DNA of 64,000 nt from Nostocoides sp. HKS02. Its GTDB lineage: Bacteria; Actinomycetota; Actinomycetes; Actinomycetales; Dermatophilaceae. The notes under the pieces were generated by a model that was given only the letters and a program-made list of their open reading frames with translations, made no database searches and was not told the origin of the DNA. Numbering within the stretch: the first letter of the stretch is position 1; each line of letters begins with the position of its first letter. The stretch covers positions 1,860,001-1,924,000 of the forward strand of contig NZ_CP046121.1 in NCBI RefSeq assembly GCF_009707485.1, written 5' to 3'. This document shows, piece after piece, positions 43,240 through 51,121 of this stretch. The position numbers were made by a program, and so were the translations under genes.

Positions 43240-44384
43240 CTATCGGCGCGCACGGCGCGGTCCTGAGGAATGCCGGCCCGGGTCGACCAGCTCGCGGGTG
43301 GCCTGTGCGCCGGGGTTGCGGTGGAAGCCCGAGGTGCGCCCGCGCTGCCGCAGCGTCATGAGGAAGACGAAGACACCGGCCACCGCGTCGTAGAGCTCGG
43401 CCGGGATCTCCTGCCCGAGCGCACAGCTGCGGTAGAGCATCCGGGTGAGGGGCACGTCCTCGACGAGCGGCAGGCGCCGGTCGGCGGCCTCGGCCCGGAT
43501 GCGGGCGGCGACCAGCCCGGCCCCCTTGGCCACCACCCGGGGCGCCCCTCGCCCTGGTTCGTATGCCAGCGCGACGGCCACGTGGGTGGGGTTCACCAGG
43601 ACGACGTCGGCGGCGCCGAGGTCTGCGAGCATGCGGTTGCGGCTCAGCTCGCGCTGCTTGCCCCGGAGCAGCCCCTTGAGGAGCGGGTCGCCCTCGGACA
43701 TGCGGTTCTCGCGCTTGACGTCCTCGCGACTCATCTTCAGGGCCGAACCCACCCGTCGGCGCTCCATCACGTAGTCGGCGGCGGCCAGGACGATCCCGAC
43801 CACGGCGATGGTGCGAAGCACCGACAGCGTCGCCTCCGTCCCAGCCGCGGCGGATGCGCCGAGGGACCACTGGCCCGCGCCGGTGACCCGTTCGGTGATG
43901 CCCTTCACGGCGGCATACGCGACCCAGCCGAAGACGACGAGCTTGATGAGGGTCTTGGCGAAGGTCCAGGCGGCGTGGGCCCCGACGAGGTTCTTCAGGC
44001 CCTTCGCCGGGTTGAGCGTCTCGAACTTCGGCGTGAACTTCCCCGGGTAGACCCGGATCCCGCCCTGGACCGCGTTCGCGACGACGGCGACGACGACCAT
44101 CGTGGCGAGCAGCGGTGCCAGGACGGCGAGCACGCCGATCGCGGCGTCGTGAGCGACCTGCGTGGCGAGGTCGGTCTCGGGGTGCACGATCACCTTCTGC
44201 AGGTCGGCCATGGTGCGGTCGAACTGGTCGGCCATCCCCCGACGAGGTGGGGTACGACGACCGTGAAAGCGAGGACCGACAGCCACGCCCCGAGCTCCTG
44301 GGTGCGCGGGACCTGCCCGTCGCCGCGTGCCTTGCGCAGCCGTTGGGCGGTGGGCTTCTCGGTCCGCTGGGACTTGTCGCTCAA
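43240..44384 (-). pseudogene. flhB: Flagellar biosynthesis protein FlhB, frameshifted near the N terminus
   Basis: FlhB is the export-switch subunit of the flagellar type III apparatus. The first 50 residues (SDKSQRTEKPTAQRLRKARG through LAFTVVVPHLVGG) are in one frame. The rest, from MADQFDRTMADLQK through four helices to the autocleavage motif NPTH (VVLVNPTHVAVALAYEP), is in another. The break is in a run of five G (44236-44240 on the plus strand as C); six would restore the frame. The gene has 1145 bases, two more than a multiple of three. All landmarks including NPTH are present, so a homopolymer consensus error is likely. It overlaps fliR by ATGA. Confidence 0.88.
43242..43267 (-). promoter_or_regulatory. 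FliA-type promoter of flhA
   Basis: On the minus strand CTCA (43267-43264), a 16-base spacer and GCCGAT (43247-43242) match the CTCA-N15/17-GCCGA consensus reported for flagellar sigma factors of other actinobacteria. It lies within the 3' end of flhB. Confidence 0.7.
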
Positions 44385-45154
44385 CTGGTCCCCAGCATTC
44401 TCGCCACCGCGCCGAGGTCCAGCGCGCCCTGCCCCACGAGCCTGCTCACCGCTGCCGGCAGCAGCGCGAGCGCCACGCCGCTCAGCGACACCGCGAGCAG
44501 GATCTTGACCGGGAAGCCGACGGCGAAGATGTTGAGGGTCGGTACGGCACGGCTGACCAGACCGAGGGCGAGCTCGGCGAGGAACAACACCACCATGACC
44601 GGAGCGGCGATCTCGAGCGCGGCGGTGAGGAACCGGCCGAGGCCGTCGGTCACCAGTCGTCCGACGTCTCCGAGCGCCAGGGGCCGCAGCGGCGCCGTCT
44701 GGAAGCTGGTGACCAGGCCTCGCACGAGCAGGAGGTGGCCGCCCGAGGCGAAGAGCAGCGTTGTCGCCAGCAGCGCCTGCACCCGCCCGAACATGCTGCT
44801 GGAGACGTTGGTCATCGGGTCGTAGAGGCTGCTCAGGGTGAAGCCGCTCGCGAGGTCGACGAGCTCACCGGCCGCCTGGACGGCGCTGAACGTCAGGTAG
44901 ACGACGAAGCCCATCGTCGCCCCCACGAGGACCTGGTATGCCGCGCCGCCGAGCAGCCCGGTGAGGTCCAGGGAGGGCCCCTGGCCCCCCAGCCGCGGGG
45001 CGATCAGCAGGGCGATGGCGAAGGACAACGCTGCCTTCACCCGGGCCGGGACGGCGCGACTGGCGAACGGCGGGGCGATCGCGAAGAAGGCAGACAGCCG
45101 GACCGTGGCCATCAGCAGGACGCCCAGGGCGTCTCCGGGCACGACGGCCTCCAT
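44381..45154 (-). CDS. fliR: Flagellar biosynthetic protein FliR
   Basis: The 257-residue membrane protein has about six helices and FliR landmarks (FFAIAPPFASRAVPARVKAAL in part, GELVDLASGF, MTNVSSSMFGRVQALLATTL). It forms the export gate with FliP and FliQ. Its ATG overlaps the fliQ stop and its stop overlaps the flhB ATG, in the universal fliP-Q-R-flhB order. Confidence 0.95.
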   Translation of the reverse strand: MEAVVPGDALGVLLMATVRLSAFFAIAPPFASRAVPARVKAALSFAIALLIAPRLGGQGPSLDLTGLLGGAAYQVLVGATMGFVVYLTFSAVQAAGELVDLASGFTLSSLYDPMTNVSSSMFGRVQALLATTLLFASGGHLLLVRGLVTSFQTAPLRPLALGDVGRLVTDGLGRFLTAALEIAAPVMVVLFLAELALGLVSRAVPTLNIFAVGFPVKILLAVSLSGVALALLPAAVSRLVGQGALDLGAVARMLGTS

Positions 45155-45423
45155 CAGCTGAGCAGCTGCGGGAGCATGGCGAACAGGTCTCGGGTGAACG
45201 CGACCGTCTCCTGCAGCATCCAGTGGCCCGAGACCAGCAGGACGACGGCCACCCCGATGAGCTTGGGAACAAAGCTCAGGGTCATCTCCTGCACCTGGGT
45301 GACGGCCTGGACCAGGGACACGGCGAAGCCGATCCCCAGTGCCACCAACAGGATCGGGAACCCGAGCTTGGCGCTGAGAAGCATGGCTTGCAGGCCGATG
45401 TGGACGACGTCGGAGTCGGTCAT
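45154..45423 (-). CDS. fliQ: Flagellar biosynthetic protein FliQ
   Basis: The 89-residue protein has two transmembrane hairpin helices (LGFPILLVALGIGFAVSLVQ in part and LIGVAVVLLVSGHWML) and the motif QAVTQVQEMTLSFVPKL of FliQ. Size and position between fliP and fliR are standard. It contributes four copies to the export gate. Its start follows the fliP stop by seven bases. Confidence 0.95.
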   Translation of the reverse strand: MTDSDVVHIGLQAMLLSAKLGFPILLVALGIGFAVSLVQAVTQVQEMTLSFVPKLIGVAVVLLVSGHWMLQETVAFTRDLFAMLPQLLS

Positions 45424-45430
45424 GGCGGCG

Positions 45431-46327
45431 TCAGTGGTAGCTCTGGACGAGGGCGGTGGCGATCATGCTCCAGCCGCTCACCATGACGAACAGCAGCAGC
45501 TTGAACGGCAGCGAGATCAGGGCCGGCGGCAGCATCATCATGCCCATCGACATCAGCGTCGACGACACGACGACGTCGATGACCAGGAACGGCACGAAGA
45601 TGACGAAGCCGATGATGAAGGCCGACTTCAGCTCGGACAGCACGAAGGCCGGGACCAACGTGGTCATCGGCACGTCGGCGGGCGTGGCCGGGGCAGCCTC
45701 CTTGCTCAGCTTGACCATGGTGGCCAGCTCGGCAGGGTGGGTCTGCTTCAGCATGAAGTCGTGCAGTGGCTTCACGCCCGCGTCGTACGCCTGCGACTGG
45801 GTGAGCTCACCCTTGAGGTAGGGCTGCACTCCGGCTTCGTTGATGGCAGACAGCACCGGCGACATGATGAACAGGCTGAGGAAGAGCGCGAGCCCGGCGA
45901 GCACCTGGTTCGGCGGGATTGTGGTGGTGCCCAACGCGTTTCGGGTCAACGACAGCACGACGATGATCTTGGTGAACGACGTGCAGAGCACGAGCAGGGC
46001 GGGAGCCACCGAGAGCAGGGTAAGCAGCAGGATGATGTTGACGGCCTGGCTGGGCTTGCCCAGGTTGGGGTCGATGTTGACCGAGACGCCGCCGGTCGCC
46101 GGGCTCGACGAGGTCGACGGGGTCGGCAGGCTGGGCAGGTTCGGGGGCGTCGGCGAGGTCGGCGGGGTCGGCGCTGCCACCAGCCCGGCGACCGCAGCCG
46201 AGGGCACCACGACGGACACGACCGACGGGGTCTGCGCGGCGGAGGCAGCGACGGCGCCGTGGAGCAGTCCGGCCAGGGCGAGGCCGAGGGCGGCCACCCC
46301 CCGGACGACGCGGGTGCGGTCAGCCAC
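45431..46327 (-). CDS. fliP: Flagellar biosynthetic protein FliP
   Basis: The 298-residue protein has an N-terminal signal-like segment (GVAALGLALAGLLHGAVAAS) and a Pro/Ser-rich region that is longer than usual. The conserved FliP core follows: LLLTLLSVAPALLVLCTSFTKIIVVLSLTRNALG in part, PPNQVLAGLALFLSLFIMSP and FLVIDVVVSSTLMSMGMMMLPP in part. It is the main ring of the export gate. The GTG start overlaps fliO by eight bases. Confidence 0.95.
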   Translation of the reverse strand: MADRTRVVRGVAALGLALAGLLHGAVAASAAQTPSVVSVVVPSAAVAGLVAAPTPPTSPTPPNLPSLPTPSTSSSPATGGVSVNIDPNLGKPSQAVNIILLLTLLSVAPALLVLCTSFTKIIVVLSLTRNALGTTTIPPNQVLAGLALFLSLFIMSPVLSAINEAGVQPYLKGELTQSQAYDAGVKPLHDFMLKQTHPAELATMVKLSKEAAPATPADVPMTTLVPAFVLSELKSAFIIGFVIFVPFLVIDVVVSSTLMSMGMMMLPPALISLPFKLLLFVMVSGWSMIATALVQSYH

Positions 46328-46754
46328 GACGGGCCTGGACCCGCTGGACGACGAACGAGGCAGCCGACCAGGGCCAGCCCTGCGGAACCGGCGCCTGTTC
46401 GAATCGGCGGCGGGCGGACCGACTGAGCGCCGGGTCCGAGAGGGCCAGCGGCTCCGAGACGACCGCGTCGGCCCGGACGAGGTCCTCCTCGTCGAGCTCC
46501 CCGAGCACGGATACGCCGTGCTCGGTCACGCCGAGGACCATGGTCCGGCGACCGACCTGCACCACCTGCACCGAGGACGTGCGACCCAAGGAACGACGGG
46601 ACAGCACCTCGACGGGGACCCCGCTGCGAGGGGTCCCGGCCCCGCCGATGCCGCGCTTGGCGGCATACCGGGCGAACCACACCACGAGGGTGAGGACGAC
46701 GCCCAACGAGACCAGCAGGCGCAGGACCGCGACGACGGTTGACCCGTCGCTCAT
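46320..46754 (-). CDS. fliO: Flagellar biosynthetic protein FliO
   Basis: The 144-residue protein has one N-terminal transmembrane helix ([21 protein letters not shown]) and a small cytoplasmic beta domain ([37 protein letters not shown] in part), the FliO pattern. FliO helps assemble the FliP ring. It sits between fliN and fliP, overlapping each, as expected. The sequence family is weakly conserved, so context carries part of the call. Confidence 0.88.
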   Translation of the reverse strand: MSDGSTVVAVLRLLVSLGVVLTLVVWFARYAAKRGIGGAGTPRSGVPVEVLSRRSLGRTSSVQVVQVGRRTMVLGVTEHGVSVLGELDEEDLVRADAVVSEPLALSDPALSRSARRRFEQAPVPQGWPWSAASFVVQRVQARRG

Positions 46755-47482
46755 GCGCGCGGGCGGGGGTCGGTCTCCGCGCCGACGACTTCGGTGACCC
46801 GCACGGCGAACTCCTCGTCGACGACGACGACCTCGCCCCGGGCCATGAGGGTGCCGTTGACGAGCACGTCGACCGGGGCACCGGCAGGGCGGTCGAGCTC
46901 GAGGACCACGCCCGGGGCCAGGCCGAGGACGTCCTGCACGGTCATCCGGGTGCGCCCCAGCTCGACGCTGATCCCCATCTCGACGTCGCGGAGCAGGTTC
47001 AGGCGGCGAGGGTCGATGTCGGCGACGGGGCCGGACGCGCCCAGCGGCGGCAGCGTCGCCGCCGGTGCGACGCGTGGCGTGAGGACCAGCGCCGCCACGA
47101 GCGCCTCGCCCTCGAACACCCCGGCCACCCGGACGCCTCCACCGCCGGCCAGGACCTGTCCGGCCTCGACCTGGTGCGTCCCCGACGGGACGAGCGGCCC
47201 GAGCTCGAGCGCCATCGAGGAGATGCCGGCCGTCAGCGCGGTCTGCAGATCGACCGCTTGGGTGCGCGGCACGAGCACCGCGATCTGGCCCTCCCACGCA
47301 CCGTCCACCGCCGCGGCCAGGGCCGGGGCGAGGTCGTCGACGCGCAGTGCCGGCCACTGCGCCGGGTCGACGGCGCGAGCGGCGGCGCCGACCGGGCCGC
47401 CGAGGCGCTCGGCGACGAGGGCCGCAGCGGTGAGGAGGGCGGCGTCGACCTGGGGCTGGGTCAGGGGCTCGGTCAGGCTCAT
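46751..47482 (-). CDS. fliN: Flagellar motor switch protein FliN (long form)
   Basis: The C-terminal 85 residues are a SpoA/FliN domain ([27 protein letters not shown] in part, [42 protein letters not shown] in part). It is preceded by about 150 residues resembling the domain found in FliY-like proteins. The CheC-type phosphatase motif was not seen, so phosphatase activity is not inferred. At 243 residues it is much longer than enteric FliN (137). It forms the C ring with FliM and FliG. It ends over the fliO start. Confidence 0.92.
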   Translation of the reverse strand: MSLTEPLTQPQVDAALLTAAALVAERLGGPVGAAARAVDPAQWPALRVDDLAPALAAAVDGAWEGQIAVLVPRTQAVDLQTALTAGISSMALELGPLVPSGTHQVEAGQVLAGGGGVRVAGVFEGEALVAALVLTPRVAPAATLPPLGASGPVADIDPRRLNLLRDVEMGISVELGRTRMTVQDVLGLAPGVVLELDRPAGAPVDVLVNGTLMARGEVVVVDEEFAVRVTEVVGAETDPRPRA

Positions 47483-47547
47483 GGGTGGTCCTTCGGTGCG
47501 GCAGTGGAGTGGCGGGCGGTGCGGGCCGGGTGGAACGCCCGGGTCGG

Positions 47548-48417
47548 TCAGGGCGTGACCACCTGGCAGGCGATGCGCTTGCCGTGGTTGCCGGGCCGGG
47601 CGGCGGCCACGCGCGTGCCGTCGACCGCCACGACGAGGGGCTCGGCCACCGGGTGGTGCAGCGGCACGACGTCGCCCACCGAGAGCGAGAGCACCTCCGA
47701 GGAGGTGAGGGTGACCTCGCGGAACGCGACGCGCACGTCGACCTCGACCTCCCGCAGCCGGAACTCGACGACGCGGGCGGCAGCGTCACGCGGGCCGTCT
47801 GCGGCCGCCGCAGCGCGTTGGTCGACAGCGGCCAGGACCGGCTTGAGCGTGGCCAGGGCGAGGCACAACGTGGCGGTGGCGACCTGGTCGCCGATACGCA
47901 GCTCGACCTCCGTGGCCACCATCGGGTCGGCGGGCGGCGCGAGCTGGAGGAACTGCGTGTTCGACTCCAGACCGGTGACCTCGGCATACACCGGCCCGAT
48001 GGCCTCGAAGGCGTAGGTGAGCTCGCGTGCGGCCCGGGCGACGACGTTCCGGATGAGTCCGGTCTCGATGTCGCTGAGGCCACGGCTGGGCTGCTCACGC
48101 CCACCGGCGCCCCCAAGGAGCCGGTCGATGACGCCCATGACGACCCCCATCGGCAGCTGGAACACCCCCGCCCCCGGCAGGTCACGGAACTCCAGCACGG
48201 CGAGCAGCGAGGGGTTGGGCAGCCCGCGGAGGTACTCGTCGTAGGTCACCTGGCGCACCGCGACGACGCGGGCGTAGACGACCGCTCGAAGAGTCGTCGA
48301 CAGCACGGTGGACAGCTGGCGAGCGAACGTCTCGCTGGCGACCTGCAGGGCCCGCACCCGCTCACGGCTGAGCCGTCCCGGGCTGCGGAAGTCGTAGGAG
48401 ACGGGCGCGGCAGTCAC
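47548..48417 (-). CDS. fliM: Flagellar motor switch protein FliM
   Basis: The 289-residue protein has the FliM middle domain ([35 protein letters not shown] in part, [45 protein letters not shown] in part) and a C-terminal SpoA domain. The N-terminal CheY-binding EIDALL-like segment is not obvious; the protein begins close to the middle domain. The GTG start is only ten bases after the GCCGAT promoter element, so translation is probably leaderless. It begins the fliM-N-O-P-Q-R-flhB unit. Confidence 0.95.
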   Translation of the reverse strand: MTAAPVSYDFRSPGRLSRERVRALQVASETFARQLSTVLSTTLRAVVYARVVAVRQVTYDEYLRGLPNPSLLAVLEFRDLPGAGVFQLPMGVVMGVIDRLLGGAGGREQPSRGLSDIETGLIRNVVARAARELTYAFEAIGPVYAEVTGLESNTQFLQLAPPADPMVATEVELRIGDQVATATLCLALATLKPVLAAVDQRAAAAADGPRDAAARVVEFRLREVEVDVRVAFREVTLTSSEVLSLSVGDVVPLHHPVAEPLVVAVDGTRVAAARPGNHGKRIACQVVTP

Positions 48418-48427
48418 GACCCCACGA

Positions 48428-48453
48428 ATCGGCAGCCGCGCGTGCGTCCTGAG
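48428..48453 (-). promoter_or_regulatory. FliA-type promoter of fliM
   Basis: CTCA (48453-48450), a 16-base spacer and GCCGAT (48433-48428) on the minus strand lie in the 100-base gap between fliL and fliM. The start codon is ten bases further on. Confidence 0.7.
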
Positions 48454-48517
48454 GCTTCGGGGCGCCAGGAGCCGACACCCTGACCGAAGGGACTACCCAT
48501 GAGCACGTGCCCGACGG

Positions 48518-48985
48518 CTACTGCATGACGAACTCGGTCAGGTAGACCTGCAGCACCTCCCCGTCGTACCGCTTGCGCACCTCGGCGTTGAGCGCCCGCA
48601 GCGCGGCCGCGCGCCCCTTCGCTGGGAGCAGCTGCTCGTAGGTGCGCTGCCCGAAGATGCCAATGGCTGCGTCCCGGGCCTTCGCCCCGTTGACGCCGGG
48701 TTCGCCGCCACTGCCCGCCGGCGCGTCCGCCGACATCTGCAGCGACAGCCCCACCTTGAGGAACCGGCCGTCGGACAGGTTGAGCGTGAGCGGCTCGAGG
48801 TCCACGACCGCACCCGGCGTCGGCGTCGCCGCCGGGCCGGGACCCGAGCCCCGGGTGAACAGGTATGCCGCGGCGCCGCCCCCGAGGAGCAGGACCAGGA
48901 CGACGGCGACGAGCACCAGGCGTTTGCGGCGGGGCGCGGGTCCGGGAACGGTCTCGACGGACGGAGTTGCAGTGGCGGTGGCCAT
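48518..48985 (-). CDS. fliL: Flagellar basal body-associated protein FliL
   Basis: The 155-residue protein has one transmembrane helix (LVLVAVVLVLLLGGGAAAYLF near residues 23-43) and the FliL domain (VVDLEPLTLNLSDGRFLKVGLSLQ in part, ending VYLTEFVMQ). FliL rings support the stator units around the rod. It starts one base after motB, fitting a stator operon flbD-motA-motB-fliL. Confidence 0.93.
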   Translation of the reverse strand: MATATATPSVETVPGPAPRRKRLVLVAVVLVLLLGGGAAAYLFTRGSGPGPAATPTPGAVVDLEPLTLNLSDGRFLKVGLSLQMSADAPAGSGGEPGVNGAKARDAAIGIFGQRTYEQLLPAKGRAAALRALNAEVRKRYDGEVLQVYLTEFVMQ

Positions 48986-48986
48986 G

Positions 48987-49928
48987 TCAGTCTCCTGGGC
49001 TGGGGATGGCGGAGGCGGCCTGCGCGGCCGGGTCGGTGGTGTCCAGGGCATGCACCACGATCGCGACCCGGCGGTTGCGGGCGCGCCCGGCTGCGGTGGC
49101 GTTCGTGGAGAGAGGACGCTGGTCGGCATACCCAGCCGCCGACACCCTCGAGCCCGGCACGCCCCGGGTCAGCAGGTAGCGCAGGACGGTGGTGGCGCGT
49201 TCGGTCGACAGCTCCCAGTTCGAGGCGTACCGACCGGCGATGGGAACGTTGTCGGTGTGGCCCTCGACGGTGAGCGCGTTGGGCAGCCCGCGCAGCGCGG
49301 GTACCACCGCGTCGAGCACGCCGCGCCCCTCGGGGCGCAACGACGCCTCGCCCAGGTCGAACAGGACCCGGTCGGTGACGACGTTGACGACCAGGCCGTG
49401 GTCGCGTTCCTCGAACTGGACCGCACCCGAGAGCCCCTTGGCCGCCAGCGCGGCGGCGATCCGCGCTCGGACGGCGGCGAGGTCCTGCTGCTGACGAGCG
49501 GCTTGCGCCCGGGCCGCGGCCTGAGCCTGCGCGGCGGACAGCGCCGTGGCCCCGGCCTGAGCCTGCGGCGCGGACGGCGCCGCGGCCCCGCCCGGACTCG
49601 GGACGATCGGGTCGCCCGTGGCGGAGGGGTTCGGCGACACGGCATGGCCGTCGACGGCGGCCTGGGGGCTGCCATCGAGGATGCCGGTCGAGGCGGTCTT
49701 GCTGGCCGGCTCGCCGAAGTACTGATCGAGACCACTGGACAGCGCGATGAGCTTGGCCTGGTCGACCTGGCTGATCGCGAACAGGACGATGAACAGCGCC
49801 ATGAGCAGGGTGATCATGTCGGCATAGCTGAGCAGCCACCGCTCGCTGTTCTCGTGGCCCTCGTCGTGCTCCTCTACGACCCTGCGACGACCCGGGCCCG
49901 CGCGCCCCGGCCGCGCTCCCGCGCTCAT
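48987..49928 (-). CDS. motB: Flagellar motor stator protein MotB
   Basis: The 313-residue protein has a basic cytoplasmic start and a single transmembrane helix, SYADMITLLMALFIVLFAIS, with the proton-carrying Asp at residue 37. It continues with an Ala/Gln-rich coiled linker and a C-terminal OmpA-type peptidoglycan-binding domain (LTVEGHTDNVPIAGRYASNWELSTERA in part, RRVAIVVH). It overlaps motA by ATGA. The channel Asp favours proton coupling; sodium use cannot be excluded. Confidence 0.95.
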   Translation of the reverse strand: MSAGARPGRAGPGRRRVVEEHDEGHENSERWLLSYADMITLLMALFIVLFAISQVDQAKLIALSSGLDQYFGEPASKTASTGILDGSPQAAVDGHAVSPNPSATGDPIVPSPGGAAAPSAPQAQAGATALSAAQAQAAARAQAARQQQDLAAVRARIAAALAAKGLSGAVQFEERDHGLVVNVVTDRVLFDLGEASLRPEGRGVLDAVVPALRGLPNALTVEGHTDNVPIAGRYASNWELSTERATTVLRYLLTRGVPGSRVSAAGYADQRPLSTNATAAGRARNRRVAIVVHALDTTDPAAQAASAIPSPGD

Positions 49929-50701
49929 GCCGCCTCCGTAGCCGTCGGCGCGTCGAGCTCGGCGGACAGCACGGCCTGCAGGCGCTTCTCAACGACCCGC
50001 GGGCTGGTGCCGGACTGGACCGCCAACACGCCCTCGAGGAGCAGCTCGAGGTGCGCGCACTCCACCTCGCTGAGCCGCTTGAGCTTGTTGGACAGCGGCA
50101 GCCAGATCGCGTTGGCGCTCATGACGCCCCAGAGGGTGGCCACGAAGGCGCTGGCGATCAGGGCACCCAGGGTCGCCGGCGACGACAGGTTGCCGAGCAC
50201 GTGGATCAGACCGATGACGGTGCCGATGATGCCGATGGTGGGCGCGTAGCCGCCCATGTCGGCGAAGAACTTGATGCCGAGCCGGTCCTGGCGCCTCTTG
50301 GTCGAAATGCGGGCATGCAGCACGTCGTGGATCTCGTCGGCATCGGTGCCGTCGACGGTCATCTCGATGCCCTGGCGCAGGAACGGGTCCTCGATGTCAC
50401 GGAGCCGCTCCTCGAGCGCCAGCAGGCCCTCGCGGCGCGCGGTGTCGGCCATCGAGACCAGGTCCACGACGGCGGCGTCGCTCTGCGGTGCCTTGGCCGT
50501 GAACGCCCTGGCCGTCTGTCTGCCGACCACCTTCAGGTCAGACACGAAGCCGCCGGCGACGGCCGCGCCGACCGTGCCCACGACGACCAGGACGATGGGC
50601 GGGAGCAGCAGGATCGAGGTGGGCGACGCACCCTCCATGACGAGCGACGCGAAGACCGCCCCGAGGACGACGACGATCCCGGCGAGGGTGGCGAGGTCCA
50701 T
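49925..50701 (-). CDS. motA: Flagellar motor stator protein MotA
   Basis: The 258-residue protein has four helices: MDLATLAGIVVVLGAVFASL in part, LLPPIVLVVVGTVGAAVAGG and, after a cytoplasmic domain, MGGYAPTIGIIGTVIGLIHVL in part with the channel prolines, then LIASAFVATLWGVMSANAIW. The charged cytoplasmic loop that contacts FliG is present (RREGLLALEERLRDIEDPFLRQGI in part). The ATG lies one base after the flbD stop. Confidence 0.95.
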   Translation of the reverse strand: MDLATLAGIVVVLGAVFASLVMEGASPTSILLLPPIVLVVVGTVGAAVAGGFVSDLKVVGRQTARAFTAKAPQSDAAVVDLVSMADTARREGLLALEERLRDIEDPFLRQGIEMTVDGTDADEIHDVLHARISTKRRQDRLGIKFFADMGGYAPTIGIIGTVIGLIHVLGNLSSPATLGALIASAFVATLWGVMSANAIWLPLSNKLKRLSEVECAHLELLLEGVLAVQSGTSPRVVEKRLQAVLSAELDAPTATEAA

Positions 50702-50702
50702 G

Positions 50703-50954
50703 TCAGCGCTCGCCGTCCTGGACGACGTGCAGCCCGGGCCGCGGCCCCGGTCCGGCGTGCACGTTCTCGGCGGCCGAGAGCACGGAGGCGCGGAAGTCGC
50801 GCACCGCCCGGATGACCTCGTCGACGGTCTCGACGACGATGTAGCGGGCGCCACCCACCAGGGTGATCACCGTGTCGGGCGTGGCCTCGACCCGTTCGAC
50901 GAGATCAGGGTTCAGCGCGAAGCAGGTGCCGTTACGGCGCGTGACAGCGATCAT
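50703..50954 (-). CDS. flbD: FlbD family protein
   Basis: The 83-residue protein matches the small FlbD family found next to motA or flgE in Gram-positive bacteria: MIAVTRRNGTCFALNPDLVERVEATPDTVITLVGG in part, RYIVVETVDEVIRAVRDFR. It is not related to the Caulobacter response regulator of the same name. It heads the stator operon, behind a FliA-type promoter and a leader hairpin. Its molecular role is not well established; it may tune motility gene output or stator assembly. Confidence 0.88.
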   Translation of the reverse strand: MIAVTRRNGTCFALNPDLVERVEATPDTVITLVGGARYIVVETVDEVIRAVRDFRASVLSAAENVHAGPGPRPGLHVVQDGER

Positions 50955-50984
50955 GGCGGGTCCGTCCTTGGAGTCACAACGTGC

Positions 50985-51000
50985 GCGCCATCCGTGGCGC
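50985..51000 (-). promoter_or_regulatory. Leader hairpin of the flbD operon with ACGGAT loop
   Basis: On the minus strand GCGCC-ACGGAT-GGCGC forms a five-base stem with a hexaloop holding an ANGGA core, starting 11 bases after GCCGAT. A matching element precedes flgB. The shape is like CsrA binding sites. Confidence 0.5.
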
Positions 51001-51011
51001 ACACCCCTCCT

Positions 51012-51037
51012 ATCGGCCGGCACGCGGCATACCTGAG
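51012..51037 (-). promoter_or_regulatory. FliA-type promoter of the flbD-motA-motB-fliL operon
   Basis: CTCA (51037-51034), a 16-base spacer and GCCGAT (51017-51012) on the minus strand, about 58 bases before the flbD ATG. Confidence 0.7.
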
Positions 51038-51056
51038 GAGGACGGCCGACAACGCG

Positions 51057-51097
51057 CACGGGCGGTGGCGCGGATGGAGTCCGCACCACCGCCCGTG
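51057..51097 (-). terminator. Two-stage terminator hairpin after flgE
   Basis: A 12-bp outer stem (CACGGGCGGTGG and complement) encloses an inner five-base stem GCGGA/TCCGC with loop TGGAG. It begins 24 bases after the flgE stop and precedes the flbD promoter, separating two flagellar operons. Confidence 0.85.
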
Positions 51098-51121
51098 GCG
51101 GCCCGTTCGTCGGGAGGCGCG

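Noticed and set aside
44327..46426. A 700-codon plus-strand frame across fliR, fliQ and fliP
   Set aside because: Composition (Gln, His, Arg and Asp-rich) is the typical mirror of membrane-protein genes read antisense; the minus-strand genes are certain.
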